This document shows positions 1-7,083 of a stretch of DNA of 24,674 bases, piece after piece. The notes below the pieces were generated by a model. It did no database searches, had not been told where the DNA came from, and saw nothing but the letters and a program-made list of their open reading frames with translations. Position 1 is the first letter of the stretch. Every line of letters begins with the position of its first letter. The DNA comes from an uncultured Clostridia bacterium. GTDB lineage: Bacteria > Bacillota > Clostridia > Oscillospirales > Acutalibacteraceae. The position numbers and the translations under genes were made by a program. The DNA is taken from assembly GCA_937919155.1 (NCBI GenBank), contig CALFPM010000148.1:1-24674 (forward strand), given 5' to 3'.

Positions 1-308
1 GCCCGGCCGCGAGCAGCGCGTACGGATATGCGCTGCACGCCATCTGCAGATCGAACGCCGGCAAAACTGAGATTTATTAAGAGACTACACGAAGATTGTT
101 TTTCTAAACTGGACCTTTGCCAGATGGTTGAGAACTCTTGCAATGCCGGTAAGAAAACACCGATGAGACATTTTGCATAAAACTGCATAAGAAAATTTCC
201 GAAATTTCGTCTATCGGTTCAAAAACTGCTTTTCGCTTCGCAAAAAGAGCTGGATAGGATTTTGACCCAGCTAAAAACTACTGTGACGGCATTAAATAAT
301 ACAAGTAA
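1..308. other. Unexplained patchwork sequence left of the dehydrogenase fragment
   Basis: No intact gene is visible here. The first ~65 bases are much more GC-rich than the rest and, read on the - strand, encode a short peptide resembling the active-site region of a ketoacyl-ACP synthase III. From about 79 to 180 a + strand frame encodes a ~33-residue C-terminus-like peptide ending in TAA at 178-180. From 181 to about 335 the same frame is open again and encodes a lysine/glutamate-rich, coiled-coil-like stretch, but it leads out of frame with the dehydrogenase that follows. The three pieces do not form one gene. A chimeric contig end is the simplest reading; a true rearrangement is possible. 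Confidence 0.55.
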
Positions 309-869
309 AGATCTGCAAGAAATAACAAAAAAGAAAGAGTTTCCATTATCCAGAAGGCAAACGTTATCAAGACCACAGACGGCAAGTTCCTCAACCTCTG
401 CAAAGAAGTTGGCAAGGAATACCCCGAAATCACAACAGACGAGTGGTACATCGACATCACAACCGCAAAGCTCATTGACAAGAAAAGAAGAACAGACTTC
501 AAGGTGTTCGTTCTTCCCAACCTTTACGGCGATATCATCACTGACGAAGCTGCTGAATTCCAGGGCGGCGTAGGCACCGCAGGCAGCGCAAACATAGGCA
601 AGAAATACGCAATGTTTGAAGCTATCCACGGCTCAGCTCCCAGAATGATGAGAGAAGGCAGAGGCCAGTACGCAGACCCCTGCTCAATGCTCCGCGCAGC
701 AGTTATGCTCCTTTCACACATCGGAAAGCAGGCTGAGGCTGACAAGCTTGAGAGAGCACTTGATATCTGCATGTATGAAGAGAAGAAGCTGAAGATTACA
801 GGCCGCGCAGACGGCGCAACCTGCGAGGATTTCGGCAACTACGTTATGGAGACCCTCACAACTCTTTAA
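309..869 (+). CDS. Isocitrate/isopropylmalate dehydrogenase family, C-terminal fragment
   Basis: This is the C-terminal ~186 residues of an NAD(P)-dependent beta-decarboxylating dehydrogenase, probably isocitrate dehydrogenase. The frame is open from 309 (TAA at 306-308) to TAA at 867-869. It reads through the family landmarks: a KANVIK segment followed by TTDGKFL, a DEWYID helix, VLPNLYGDI, the turn EFQGGVGTAGSANIG, the nucleotide-binding FEAIHGSAP and a TGRADGATCEDFG tail. Homology appears to begin near 315-320, so the N-terminal half (about 150-200 residues in this family) is absent and no start codon or ribosome binding site suits this frame. A GTG at 504 is only an internal valine codon. 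The gene is either broken or joined to foreign sequence at the contig edge. Isopropylmalate dehydrogenase is the alternative, but the tail fits isocitrate dehydrogenase better. Confidence 0.8.
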   Translation, partial: RSARNNKKERVSIIQKANVIKTTDGKFLNLCKEVGKEYPEITTDEWYIDITTAKLIDKKRRTDFKVFVLPNLYGDIITDEAAEFQGGVGTAGSANIGKKYAMFEAIHGSAPRMMREGRGQYADPCSMLRAAVMLLSHIGKQAEADKLERALDICMYEEKKLKITGRADGATCEDFGNYVMETLTTL

Positions 870-896
870 TATATAAATTACATTATATATAGCTAT

Positions 897-938
897 CCCC
901 CGAAAAGGAATCAACCTTCTCGGGGGAATTGTTATTCT
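897..938. terminator. Intrinsic terminator after the dehydrogenase fragment
   Basis: A C/G-rich hairpin pairs 897-908 (CCCCCGAAAAGG) with 915-926 (CCTTCTCGGGGG), one mismatch, with a 6-nt loop. It is followed on the + strand by AATTGTTATTC. It sits between converging genes, directly beside the stop codon of the - strand lipoprotein gene, and may stop transcription from both sides, though the T-tract is better on the + side. Confidence 0.75.
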
Positions 939-2080
939 ATCGGAGCAAGGTGTTTTTTCTCTACCCTGCCTGCGTATTCTTCCGTAACTACCCAAGCATA
1001 ACCTTCTTCATAATAGTAACCTCTCGTGTAAATTTCATCACCTTTGGAAAGAGTCGCAACAACTTCCCAATCTGCCGAAACATAGTTTTTATTTTCCACT
1101 TTTGCATCATTATCGGTAACTACGCAGTATTTTGCATTATCGGGAAGTATGTATGATTTTTCGACCTTTTCCATATACAATCCACCGTCTTTGCTTCTGC
1201 ATATCGTAAATGTATAGCTTGATAAACAGCCATAAGTATATTTGTTGAACATTTTCAAGGCATCATTCTGTATACCTTCAAAGGTTTGAGCATTTTCTCT
1301 GAAATCTTCAGAACCCGTAACAGCCTTAACAATATATGTATCTCCGACCGTTTTTACATCACAAACATAAGTCGCTTCGCCGCCACTTAAGCATATTTCA
1401 TTCGCAAAGCAAACAATTAAATCTGTTTCAGGAAGATATGCATATCTGAAATTAAAATCATAATTTTTAAAAATTGATTCGCAATTTATAATATCATTAA
1501 ATTTTTCAAAATCACTTTCTTTAAATTGCCTTACACTCGGTCCGTAAATGCTCTGTAAATATGAATTTATTTTCTCTAATTCAAAAAAACAATAATCTTC
1601 TCCCAAGCGACAAGAATAGTGACTTTTCTTCATTTCGGCAACAGCGTCATTCCATTCATCACTTTTGTATTCATATCCGTCAATACGCCAAACAGAAGTG
1701 CCGAAAAAGGCATCATTAAGTATTTCGTTGGGTGTACCATTCCAATTATCGTAATCATCATAACCGTATTCCATAGGAATAAGATCTAACAATTCCAAAA
1801 GAAATTCTTTAGAATAATTCTCCTCAAAATTTGTTTTCTTAAAAGTAAAACTGTGCTTTTCGTTTTTGATTTTTATTATTCCGTTTTTATCAATAGTTCC
1901 TGTCGAAGCTTCCGTTTCAATTTCTGTAGATACCTGTATTTGCTCTGCATTTGATTCAACTTCTGTTGTGCTGTTGTTTGTTGTTGACATTTCAAATTCA
2001 GGCTCATTTTCAGTTTTGCAAGCCGTTACAGCTAAAATAATAACACAACAGACAGCAATAATTACAAAAATCTTTTTCAT
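932..2080 (-). CDS. Predicted lipoprotein with C-terminal SH3-like domain
   Basis: 382 residues. The N-terminus is a lipoprotein signal: lysines 2-3, a hydrophobic segment, then VTAC with Cys21 as the expected lipidated residue. A low-complexity Ser/Thr/Glu-rich linker covers roughly residues 22-65, as is usual for surface lipoproteins of Firmicutes. The central region (about 70-310) is not recognised. The last ~65 residues (from about 316) look like a bacterial SH3-type domain with a conserved-looking GDEIYTRGYYYEEGYAWV segment, which in this fold often binds cell wall. The protein is therefore inferred to sit on the outer face of the membrane in contact with peptidoglycan; its function is unknown. 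ATG at 2080 is preceded by GGAGGG six bases upstream. It has its own promoter and is flanked by terminators, so it appears monocistronic. Confidence 0.8.
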   Translation of the reverse strand: MKKIFVIIAVCCVIILAVTACKTENEPEFEMSTTNNSTTEVESNAEQIQVSTEIETEASTGTIDKNGIIKIKNEKHSFTFKKTNFEENYSKEFLLELLDLIPMEYGYDDYDNWNGTPNEILNDAFFGTSVWRIDGYEYKSDEWNDAVAEMKKSHYSCRLGEDYCFFELEKINSYLQSIYGPSVRQFKESDFEKFNDIINCESIFKNYDFNFRYAYLPETDLIVCFANEICLSGGEATYVCDVKTVGDTYIVKAVTGSEDFRENAQTFEGIQNDALKMFNKYTYGCLSSYTFTICRSKDGGLYMEKVEKSYILPDNAKYCVVTDNDAKVENKNYVSADWEVVATLSKGDEIYTRGYYYEEGYAWVVTEEYAGRVEKKHLAPIE

Positions 2081-2117
2081 ACCTTACCCTCCGTTAATTT
2101 TTTCCTTTTGCAATTTT

Positions 2118-2146
2118 ATTATAAATCGCTGTTAACAAAAAGGCAA
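2118..2146 (-). promoter_or_regulatory. Sigma-A-type promoter of the lipoprotein gene
   Basis: On the - strand, -35 TTGCCT (2141-2146) and -10 TATAAT (2118-2123) are separated by exactly 17 bases. The start codon at 2080 lies about 37 bases from the -10, leaving a short leader with the GGAGGG ribosome binding site. Confidence 0.8.
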
Positions 2147-2186
2147 GTTACAAACATTTACATTATGATTACAATCTCGTAACAAA

Positions 2187-2213
2187 AAAAGGCAGCCTCA
2201 ACGGCTGCCTTTT
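2187..2213. terminator. Bidirectional intrinsic terminator
   Basis: The stem GGCAGCC (2191-2197) pairs with GGCTGCC (2203-2209) around a TCAAC loop, extended by an A-run on the left and TTTT on the right. On the - strand the hairpin is followed by a run of T. It lies five bases past the stop codon of the DUF6440 gene and so ends that - strand group. Confidence 0.85.
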
Positions 2214-2217
2214 AAGC

Positions 2218-2397
2218 TTATTTATTGACTATCGGTGTAACTACAGGTTTACCCTCACGGTCAAGCAGAGGGGTCAGACCGCCTGCATAGCCGCTGGAAA
2301 CAAAGAGATAGTTGACTCCCGTTTCTTTATCAACATAAATAATCGCAGAGCCTAAATCCTGAGAATATACTTTCTCAAATCTTTTTTCTTTTGCCAT
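2218..2397 (-). CDS. DUF6440-family small protein
   Basis: A 59-residue protein. It starts with MAKEKRFEKVYSQ, continues with a VDKETGVNYLF strand pair, then SGYAGGLTPLLD and REGKPVV. I recognise this pattern as the DUF6440 family, small proteins widespread in Firmicutes with no known function. The ATG at 2397 has an AAGGTG-type ribosome binding site about seven bases upstream, and the TAA at 2218 is followed immediately by a strong terminator. It lies 19 bases downstream of the secreted papain-like gene and is probably the last gene of the same transcript. It has no signal peptide or membrane segment, so a cytoplasmic location is inferred. Confidence 0.8.
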   Translation of the reverse strand: MAKEKRFEKVYSQDLGSAIIYVDKETGVNYLFVSSGYAGGLTPLLDREGKPVVTPIVNK

Positions 2398-2416
2398 AAA
2401 GCTTTCACCTTTCTTG

Positions 2417-3067
2417 TCAGCTCACACTGTAATCGCTTGCAAGTTCAAGATGTGCATTCTCGCCAAAACCTTTAAGTCTGTATACATTGTCCCTTGGAGG
2501 GCAGTACATTTCAAGCGTGCCTTTTTCCGCACCGCTGACCATAAGCATAAACTGAGTTATGGCGGGAATAAGGAGCGAAAAATATCCCTGGTGGGTAACG
2601 GAATTCCACATTGAAAAAGCAAAGGTCGCACAGTTGCCTCCAAAGCCCCAATAATTCGGGTAGCTGAGAAGTTTGTTGTGGAGGGTTTCAAGCTCCTCCG
2701 CATTCATTTCCACCGATTTTGACCATACTTTATCCATTCTGTTTTTGGTGTTCTCTTTATATGCTTCTATGTTGTAATAAATACCCCAGCCGTCATTGAC
2801 CGAAAATGAGAATACGCCTACCGAAACGCCCTGACCGACAGGCACGGTATAATGACCCACCTGAATAGGTTCATCGCTTTCATTATGCACATAAATCCAG
2901 GTATGTCCCGAAATGGGCCACACATAAATTGCAGAGCAAATTGACAAGGTTGCAACCGTATCATTTTTCCCAGACTCCTGAGGAATTTCATTTTCGGTAG
3001 CCATAGCAGGCAGAACTGCCGAAAATGCAACAAGCAAAGCAAGCAGAACCGCAACAAATTTTTTCAT
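2417..3067 (-). CDS. Secreted protein, possible permuted papain-like hydrolase
   Basis: 216 residues from ATG at 3067. An in-frame TTG nine bases upstream is less likely because the GGAG at 3078-3081 would touch it, whereas its spacing to the ATG is ideal. Residues 1-23 are a signal peptide ending AMA. A GHTWIYV motif (His55) is followed by GHYTVPVGQ, a WGIYYNIEAY strand and GFGGNCATFAFSMWN (Cys146). A histidine before a cysteine in an NC-x-xFA context is the arrangement of circularly permuted NlpC/P60-like (papain-fold) enzymes. By analogy a thiol hydrolase or acyltransferase outside the membrane is possible, but the fold assignment is inference. It lies 17 bases downstream of the metallophosphatase gene and 19 bases upstream of the DUF6440 gene. 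Confidence 0.7.
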   Translation of the reverse strand: MKKFVAVLLALLVAFSAVLPAMATENEIPQESGKNDTVATLSICSAIYVWPISGHTWIYVHNESDEPIQVGHYTVPVGQGVSVGVFSFSVNDGWGIYYNIEAYKENTKNRMDKVWSKSVEMNAEELETLHNKLLSYPNYWGFGGNCATFAFSMWNSVTHQGYFSLLIPAITQFMLMVSGAEKGTLEMYCPPRDNVYRLKGFGENAHLELASDYSVS

Positions 3068-3084
3068 TTTATTCAACTCCGTTT

Positions 3085-4218
3085 TTATTTCTTTTTGAGT
3101 ATGGCACCAACCACACCTGCAGTCACTGCAGCCGCGCCTGCAAGCAAGGTGAACTTCTGCTTTTCTTTTTCATCTGCATCCCAGAAGTATCTCAGCTTTG
3201 CACCTGCACTTCTGCCGCACAGTTCGTCATAATTAAAGAAATATGTAATGTAATCCGAGGGATTTCTCTCGTCAATCTCAAAAACTCTTACGCCTCTTGT
3301 ATGATCGCCGTAACAGCGGAAAGATGCGCAGGATGTCTGAATAAATTCAATACCTTTGTATTTGCCTTCAAAGCAATTTCTGTGGTCGTGACCCGAAACA
3401 ATTGCCTTAACATCTCCGCATTCAAGCGCCGCTTCAAAAAGACCTGATGTTTCTTCAAGAATGGAGGGACTCTCGCCCATTTTTCCTCTCACTCCGTCCT
3501 TAAGCTTACACCAACCGTCTTTGCAGGGCACTGCGCCCGGGGCATCGGGTCCGCAAGGCTCAACGAGATTCATTATCTCGGGCAGAGGAATGTGAGCAAA
3601 CATCAGCGAAGGCACGGGCACACCGCCGTTTTCCGCGGCAAGCCTTGCACTTTCGGCTTTATACCACTCAACGGTTTCGGGCTTGATTGCCTGAAAACAC
3701 TTGTCCTGAGCCTTGTCATACCACGCACTGTCAAGCATCCAGAGATTGAACAAAGGCTTATCGCCATCGTGTGTGTAAATGGGGATATTATAAGTGTCGC
3801 AATCAACTTTGCCGTTGCGTGTATTCATAGGAAGACACATTGAATAGCTGCGGTAAATATCTGCCTGCTCATCCTTTGAAACCGCATTCATATCGTCATG
3901 ATTGCCGTAAATCATCGCAAAAGGAATTTTTCGTTTTTCGAGAGGGGCACAGATATGATGAATAGAATCTTTCATCACGCTGAGTGTTGCCGCCTTGCCG
4001 CTTGCAATCTGCTTGTTGCCGAAACGGGCGTCAAGCAAATGGTTACCGAGAATGTTGTCACCTGTAAAAACAACAAGGTCGGGCTTGATTTTGTCATATG
4101 CGTTATCAAGCATTTTCACCATTGCTTTACGCACATATTTCATATCCTGAGGGTCGCTGACCTGCATAATAATCAGCTTGCCGTTTGGTCTGAATCTTAT
4201 TTCATTAGTGTTTCTCAT
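3085..4218 (-). CDS. Calcineurin-like metallophosphoesterase with C-terminal membrane anchor
   Basis: 377 residues from ATG at 4218, which has GGAG at an ideal distance. A start at 4278, overlapping the upstream stop as ATGA, would add 20 residues but lacks that spacing. Metal-binding motifs appear in the order of calcineurin-like phosphatases: Asp22 in QVSDPQD, GDN (53-55), GNHD (105-108), His209 in FAHIP and GHDH (276-279). The last ~22 residues are a hydrophobic Ala/Val-rich helix followed by three lysines, which looks like a single C-terminal membrane anchor with the enzyme in the cytoplasm. The substrate cannot be read from sequence; phosphodiesters, nucleotides and lipid phosphates are all possible. 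The position directly after a lipid kinase gene suggests, but does not show, a membrane phospholipid role. Confidence 0.85.
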   Translation of the reverse strand: MRNTNEIRFRPNGKLIIMQVSDPQDMKYVRKAMVKMLDNAYDKIKPDLVVFTGDNILGNHLLDARFGNKQIASGKAATLSVMKDSIHHICAPLEKRKIPFAMIYGNHDDMNAVSKDEQADIYRSYSMCLPMNTRNGKVDCDTYNIPIYTHDGDKPLFNLWMLDSAWYDKAQDKCFQAIKPETVEWYKAESARLAAENGGVPVPSLMFAHIPLPEIMNLVEPCGPDAPGAVPCKDGWCKLKDGVRGKMGESPSILEETSGLFEAALECGDVKAIVSGHDHRNCFEGKYKGIEFIQTSCASFRCYGDHTRGVRVFEIDERNPSDYITYFFNYDELCGRSAGAKLRYFWDADEKEKQKFTLLAGAAAVTAGVVGAILKKK

Positions 4219-4274
4219 ATTAATCTCCAAAGAATAAAGCAGAGGGCGGTTTATGCCCTCCGCCTGTTCATTTA

Positions 4275-5213
4275 TCATTTATCAGCAAGTCTCTTTTCTC
4301 TTTCAACAAGGAACTTTGAGTTTGCAGGCACAACATATGTTATACCTTTTTCAATAATTTCAAATGATGTATCGGTTACATATTTGATTTCACCGTCAAC
4401 ATTAACAGCCGCAGGCTTGTCGCTATGGATAACAAGCTTTTTGCCTCTCTTGAATTCGGTTATATCCCAATCAAGGTGCTCGCCTCTCTTGTACTTATTA
4501 AGAAGAGTAACAAGCTTGGGTCTGCTGACTCTTGATTCAACAATAACAAAATCAAGAAGTCCGTCTTCAGGCAGAGCAAGAGGTGCCGCCATAAATCCGC
4601 CGCCATACCATCTTGAATTGCCGCAGAAGCAGAAAAGGCAATCCTTTGTTTTCTTCTCGCCGCCGTCAATGCTGTAAGTGAATCTGTTCTTGAACTTGCG
4701 GATAATTGCGTAAAGGCAGCCGATGTAATAAGCGCCCTCACCTGTTACAAGAGGAAACTTTTTGATTTTGCCCTGCATGGCGCAAACTTCAGCATCCATA
4801 CCCATTGAACACTGGTTGATTGCAATTTCATCATCACATTTGATTACATCGAATTCAACGGGAACACCGTTAATCTGATCATCAAGATTGAGAAACTCTT
4901 CCTTTGTGCCGAAAAGTCGGATAAAGTCATTGCCCGAACCCAGAGGAATAACGGCAACCTGTGCATTCTTATGACCGAAAGCACCGTTTACAACATCATA
5001 AAGAGTGCCGTCACCGCCGCAAGCATAGAAACGGATTTCCTCACCTGTCGCAGCTTTGTTTCTTACATACTCAATTCCCTCACCCGCTTTTTCGGTAACG
5101 TGGATTTCGCAGTTGAGTGAATACTTCTGACAAACTTCTTCAATTTTGGGTCTGATAAAATCAAGAACCTTTCCCTGACCTGCCGCAGGATTGATGACAA
5201 AAATATGTTTCAT
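4275..5213 (-). CDS. Diacylglycerol kinase-family lipid kinase
   Basis: 312 residues, close to the usual ~300 for the DagK/YegS family. It carries the N-terminal NPAAGQGK nucleotide-binding loop (residues 8-15), GGDGT (66-70) and PLGSGND (90-96), all hallmarks of the catalytic domain, followed by the expected beta-sandwich half. The family phosphorylates diacylglycerol or a related lipid with ATP at the membrane surface, recycling lipid released during envelope synthesis. ATG at 5213 has GAGGAAG about six bases upstream. The gene lies 16 bases downstream of the methyltransferase gene and just upstream of the anchored phosphoesterase, so the three are probably cotranscribed. Exact substrate is not determined. 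Confidence 0.88.
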   Translation of the reverse strand: MKHIFVINPAAGQGKVLDFIRPKIEEVCQKYSLNCEIHVTEKAGEGIEYVRNKAATGEEIRFYACGGDGTLYDVVNGAFGHKNAQVAVIPLGSGNDFIRLFGTKEEFLNLDDQINGVPVEFDVIKCDDEIAINQCSMGMDAEVCAMQGKIKKFPLVTGEGAYYIGCLYAIIRKFKNRFTYSIDGGEKKTKDCLFCFCGNSRWYGGGFMAAPLALPEDGLLDFVIVESRVSRPKLVTLLNKYKRGEHLDWDITEFKRGKKLVIHSDKPAAVNVDGEIKYVTDTSFEIIEKGITYVVPANSKFLVEREKRLADK

Positions 5214-5229
5214 AATTTACTTCCTCTCA

Positions 5230-6345
5230 TTATTTATAATACATAAATAACTGACATTTAATCATGCCGTTGTATAACTTGCGTCTTTTATCTGCCTTCC
5301 TGCCAAAAGCTTTTTCAAACTCTTCATCGGGACTGATTATGCTGTAAGACCAGCCTTTTTTCTGTTCAAAAGCCTGTCCCATCATTTTATAAATTGCCTC
5401 GCATTCGGTGATATCGAGCAATCTTTCGCCGTAAGGCGGATTGCAAATCAACGTTCCTCTTTCGGTTTCGGGTTTGAACTTCGAAACATCCGCAACCTTA
5501 AACTGAATCTTATCGGCAACTCCCGCCCTCTCAGCATTGACTTTTGCAATATCTATTGCTCTGCGGTCAATATCCGAACCGAAAGCCATAAAATCATCAC
5601 AGGGACGGACAAGACTTCTTGCGCGTTCTCTTTCCTCTTCCCACACATTTCTGTTGATTGCACCGAAACGCTCTGCAGAAAATCTGCGGTTAAGACCGGG
5701 GGCAATATTTGCCGCCATCATTGCGCCCTCAACAAGAATTGTTCCCGAGCCGCACATAGGGTCATAAAGCTTATGGTAAGGTCTGAGGTGGGAAAGACTG
5801 CAAAGTGCCGCCGCAAGAGTTTCTTTGATCGGGGCATCGTTTGCATCAAGTCTGTATCCTCTCTTGTGGAGACCCATACCCGATGTATCGATAAGAAGCG
5901 AAACCTTATCTTTCATAATGGAGAACTGAATCTGATGAACGGGACCCGTTTCCTCGAACCACTCAATTTTATATTTGGATTTCAGTCTTTCAACAACTGC
6001 CTTTTTGATTATTGCCTGACAGTCACGGGTGCTGAAAAGAGCGGAATTAATTGAATATCCCTTAACGGGGAATGCATCGAGAGAGCCAATCCATTCCTCC
6101 CAAGCAAGTGCTTTGGCACCTTGAAAAAGTTCTTCAAAACTTCTTGCTTCAAAGGAACCGACAAGAATCTGCACTCTTTCCGCAAAGCGTGAACAGATAT
6201 TGACACGGGCAAGAATATTTTCATCTCCACTGAAAAGAACTCTGCCGTTTTCAGCTGCAACATTCTGTGCGCCCAAGTCCTTGAGTTCGCCTGCGATGAG
6301 TGATTCCATTCCAAGCAGACAGGGTATTACGAAGTTAATATTCAT
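5230..6345 (-). CDS. THUMP-domain class I RNA methyltransferase (RlmL/YpsC type)
   Basis: 371 residues. An N-terminal THUMP-containing region (about 1-155) for RNA binding is followed by a class I SAM-dependent methyltransferase domain. That domain shows DPMCGSGT (195-202, SAM-binding motif I) and NPPYGER (302-308, the catalytic motif of N-methylating enzymes acting on exocyclic amines). By family it modifies guanine N2 in rRNA, as the N-terminal half of E. coli RlmL does at 23S G2445; B. subtilis YpsC is the similar-length relative. The start ATG at 6345 has a strong GGAGGAAG seven bases upstream. It is the first gene of the five-gene - strand group and lies just beyond the hpf terminator. 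No convincing separate promoter was seen, so readthrough from hpf is possible. Confidence 0.87.
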   Translation of the reverse strand: MNINFVIPCLLGMESLIAGELKDLGAQNVAAENGRVLFSGDENILARVNICSRFAERVQILVGSFEARSFEELFQGAKALAWEEWIGSLDAFPVKGYSINSALFSTRDCQAIIKKAVVERLKSKYKIEWFEETGPVHQIQFSIMKDKVSLLIDTSGMGLHKRGYRLDANDAPIKETLAAALCSLSHLRPYHKLYDPMCGSGTILVEGAMMAANIAPGLNRRFSAERFGAINRNVWEEERERARSLVRPCDDFMAFGSDIDRRAIDIAKVNAERAGVADKIQFKVADVSKFKPETERGTLICNPPYGERLLDITECEAIYKMMGQAFEQKKGWSYSIISPDEEFEKAFGRKADKRRKLYNGMIKCQLFMYYK

Positions 6346-6371
6346 CAGGTTTCTTCCTCCGAATTATCATT

Positions 6372-6404
6372 AAAAAAAGCGGGAACCGAGAATACGATTC
6401 CCGC
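6372..6404 (-). terminator. Intrinsic terminator of hpf
   Basis: The - strand transcript forms a GCGGGAA/TTCCCGC stem (arms 6398-6404 and 6379-6385 in window coordinates) with a 12-nt loop. Seven T residues (6372-6378) follow immediately. It lies 35 bases past the hpf stop codon. Confidence 0.85.
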
Positions 6405-6438
6405 CGACAAAAAACTAAATGTTATTCATTCGGACCTT

Positions 6439-6966
6439 TTATTCAACATCAGGCGTAATCAAGCCGTAGCCGCCGTCATTGCGCTTATAAACAACAGCAA
6501 TTTCACCGCTTGTTTCCTCAAGAAAAACATAGAACTGATGGTCAAGCAGATTCATCTGAAGAATTGCTTCATCAACACTCTGAGGCTTAAGGCTGACTGT
6601 TTTGCGTCTCACAAGCTCAAACTCAACTTCTTCCGCAACCTCTGCTTCATCGGCAAAGGCATCAAAGCTTGCAGCTCTGAGTTTTTTCTCGATACGGGTT
6701 TTGTTCTTTCTGATTTGCCTGATAAGGGTGTCAACACATTTATCGAGAGCTTCATTCATATTTTCAGCTCTTTCCTGGGCTCTGAAAATCATTCCGTTAT
6801 TATTAACGGTGACTTCAACAGACTGTGATGACTTTTCTACGGTTGCAGTTACTTTCGCCTCCAGATCGGAGCCGAAAAAGCGCTCAATCTTGGCAAGCTT
6901 CTTTTCTGCATGCTCTTTGAAAGATTCTCTGGGTGAGCACTTGCGACCAATAATTGTGATTTTCAT
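6439..6966 (-). CDS. hpf: Ribosome hibernation promoting factor, long form
   Basis: 175 residues, the size of the long HPF found in Firmicutes. The N-terminal ~95 residues have the Sigma54-modulation/S30AE fold, starting MKITIIGRK and with a helix (AEKKLAKIERFF) and a basic KCVDTLIRQIRKNKTRIEKK segment. After a variable linker, the C-terminal domain (about 120-175, with LLDHQFYVFLEETSGEIAVVYKR) is the one that dimerises to pair two 70S ribosomes into inactive 100S particles in stationary phase. ATG at 6966 follows a GGGGAT element. A -10 element and a hairpin at the transcript start lie upstream, and a strong terminator follows, so it is probably monocistronic. Confidence 0.92.
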   Translation of the reverse strand: MKITIIGRKCSPRESFKEHAEKKLAKIERFFGSDLEAKVTATVEKSSQSVEVTVNNNGMIFRAQERAENMNEALDKCVDTLIRQIRKNKTRIEKKLRAASFDAFADEAEVAEEVEFELVRRKTVSLKPQSVDEAILQMNLLDHQFYVFLEETSGEIAVVYKRNDGGYGLITPDVE

Positions 6967-6989
6967 ATAGTCATCCCCTTTTTAAGCTA

Positions 6990-7018
6990 TTGAGGTGTTT
7001 TACCTCAAGTTCAGTATA
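6990..7018 (-). promoter_or_regulatory. hpf promoter -10 and 5'-end hairpin
   Basis: On the - strand, TATACT (window 7013-7018) is preceded by TGC, giving an extended -10 (TGCTATACT); no good -35 is seen. Starting four bases after the -10, TTGAGGT and ACCTCAA form a 7-bp stem with a five-base loop (6990-7008). The hairpin would therefore lie at or next to the 5' end of the mRNA, about 24 bases before the start codon. Confidence 0.6.
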
Positions 7019-7083
7019 GCATATATTCACAAAAAAGAAAAGACTATTTTGAAAAAATTATTGTAATTGTATAAATTTCACAA

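Noticed and set aside
262..573. A + strand ORF of ~103 codons overlapping the dehydrogenase fragment
   Set aside because: From about 330 onward it is out of frame with the clear dehydrogenase coding sequence and reads as a low-complexity Ser/Thr/Arg peptide; only its first part is in the separate left-end fragment.
4219..4278. Longer start for the metallophosphoesterase at 4278, overlapping the lipid kinase stop
   Set aside because: The extra 20 residues are not family-like and the ATG at 4218 has the proper ribosome binding site; the ATGA overlap is probably coincidental.
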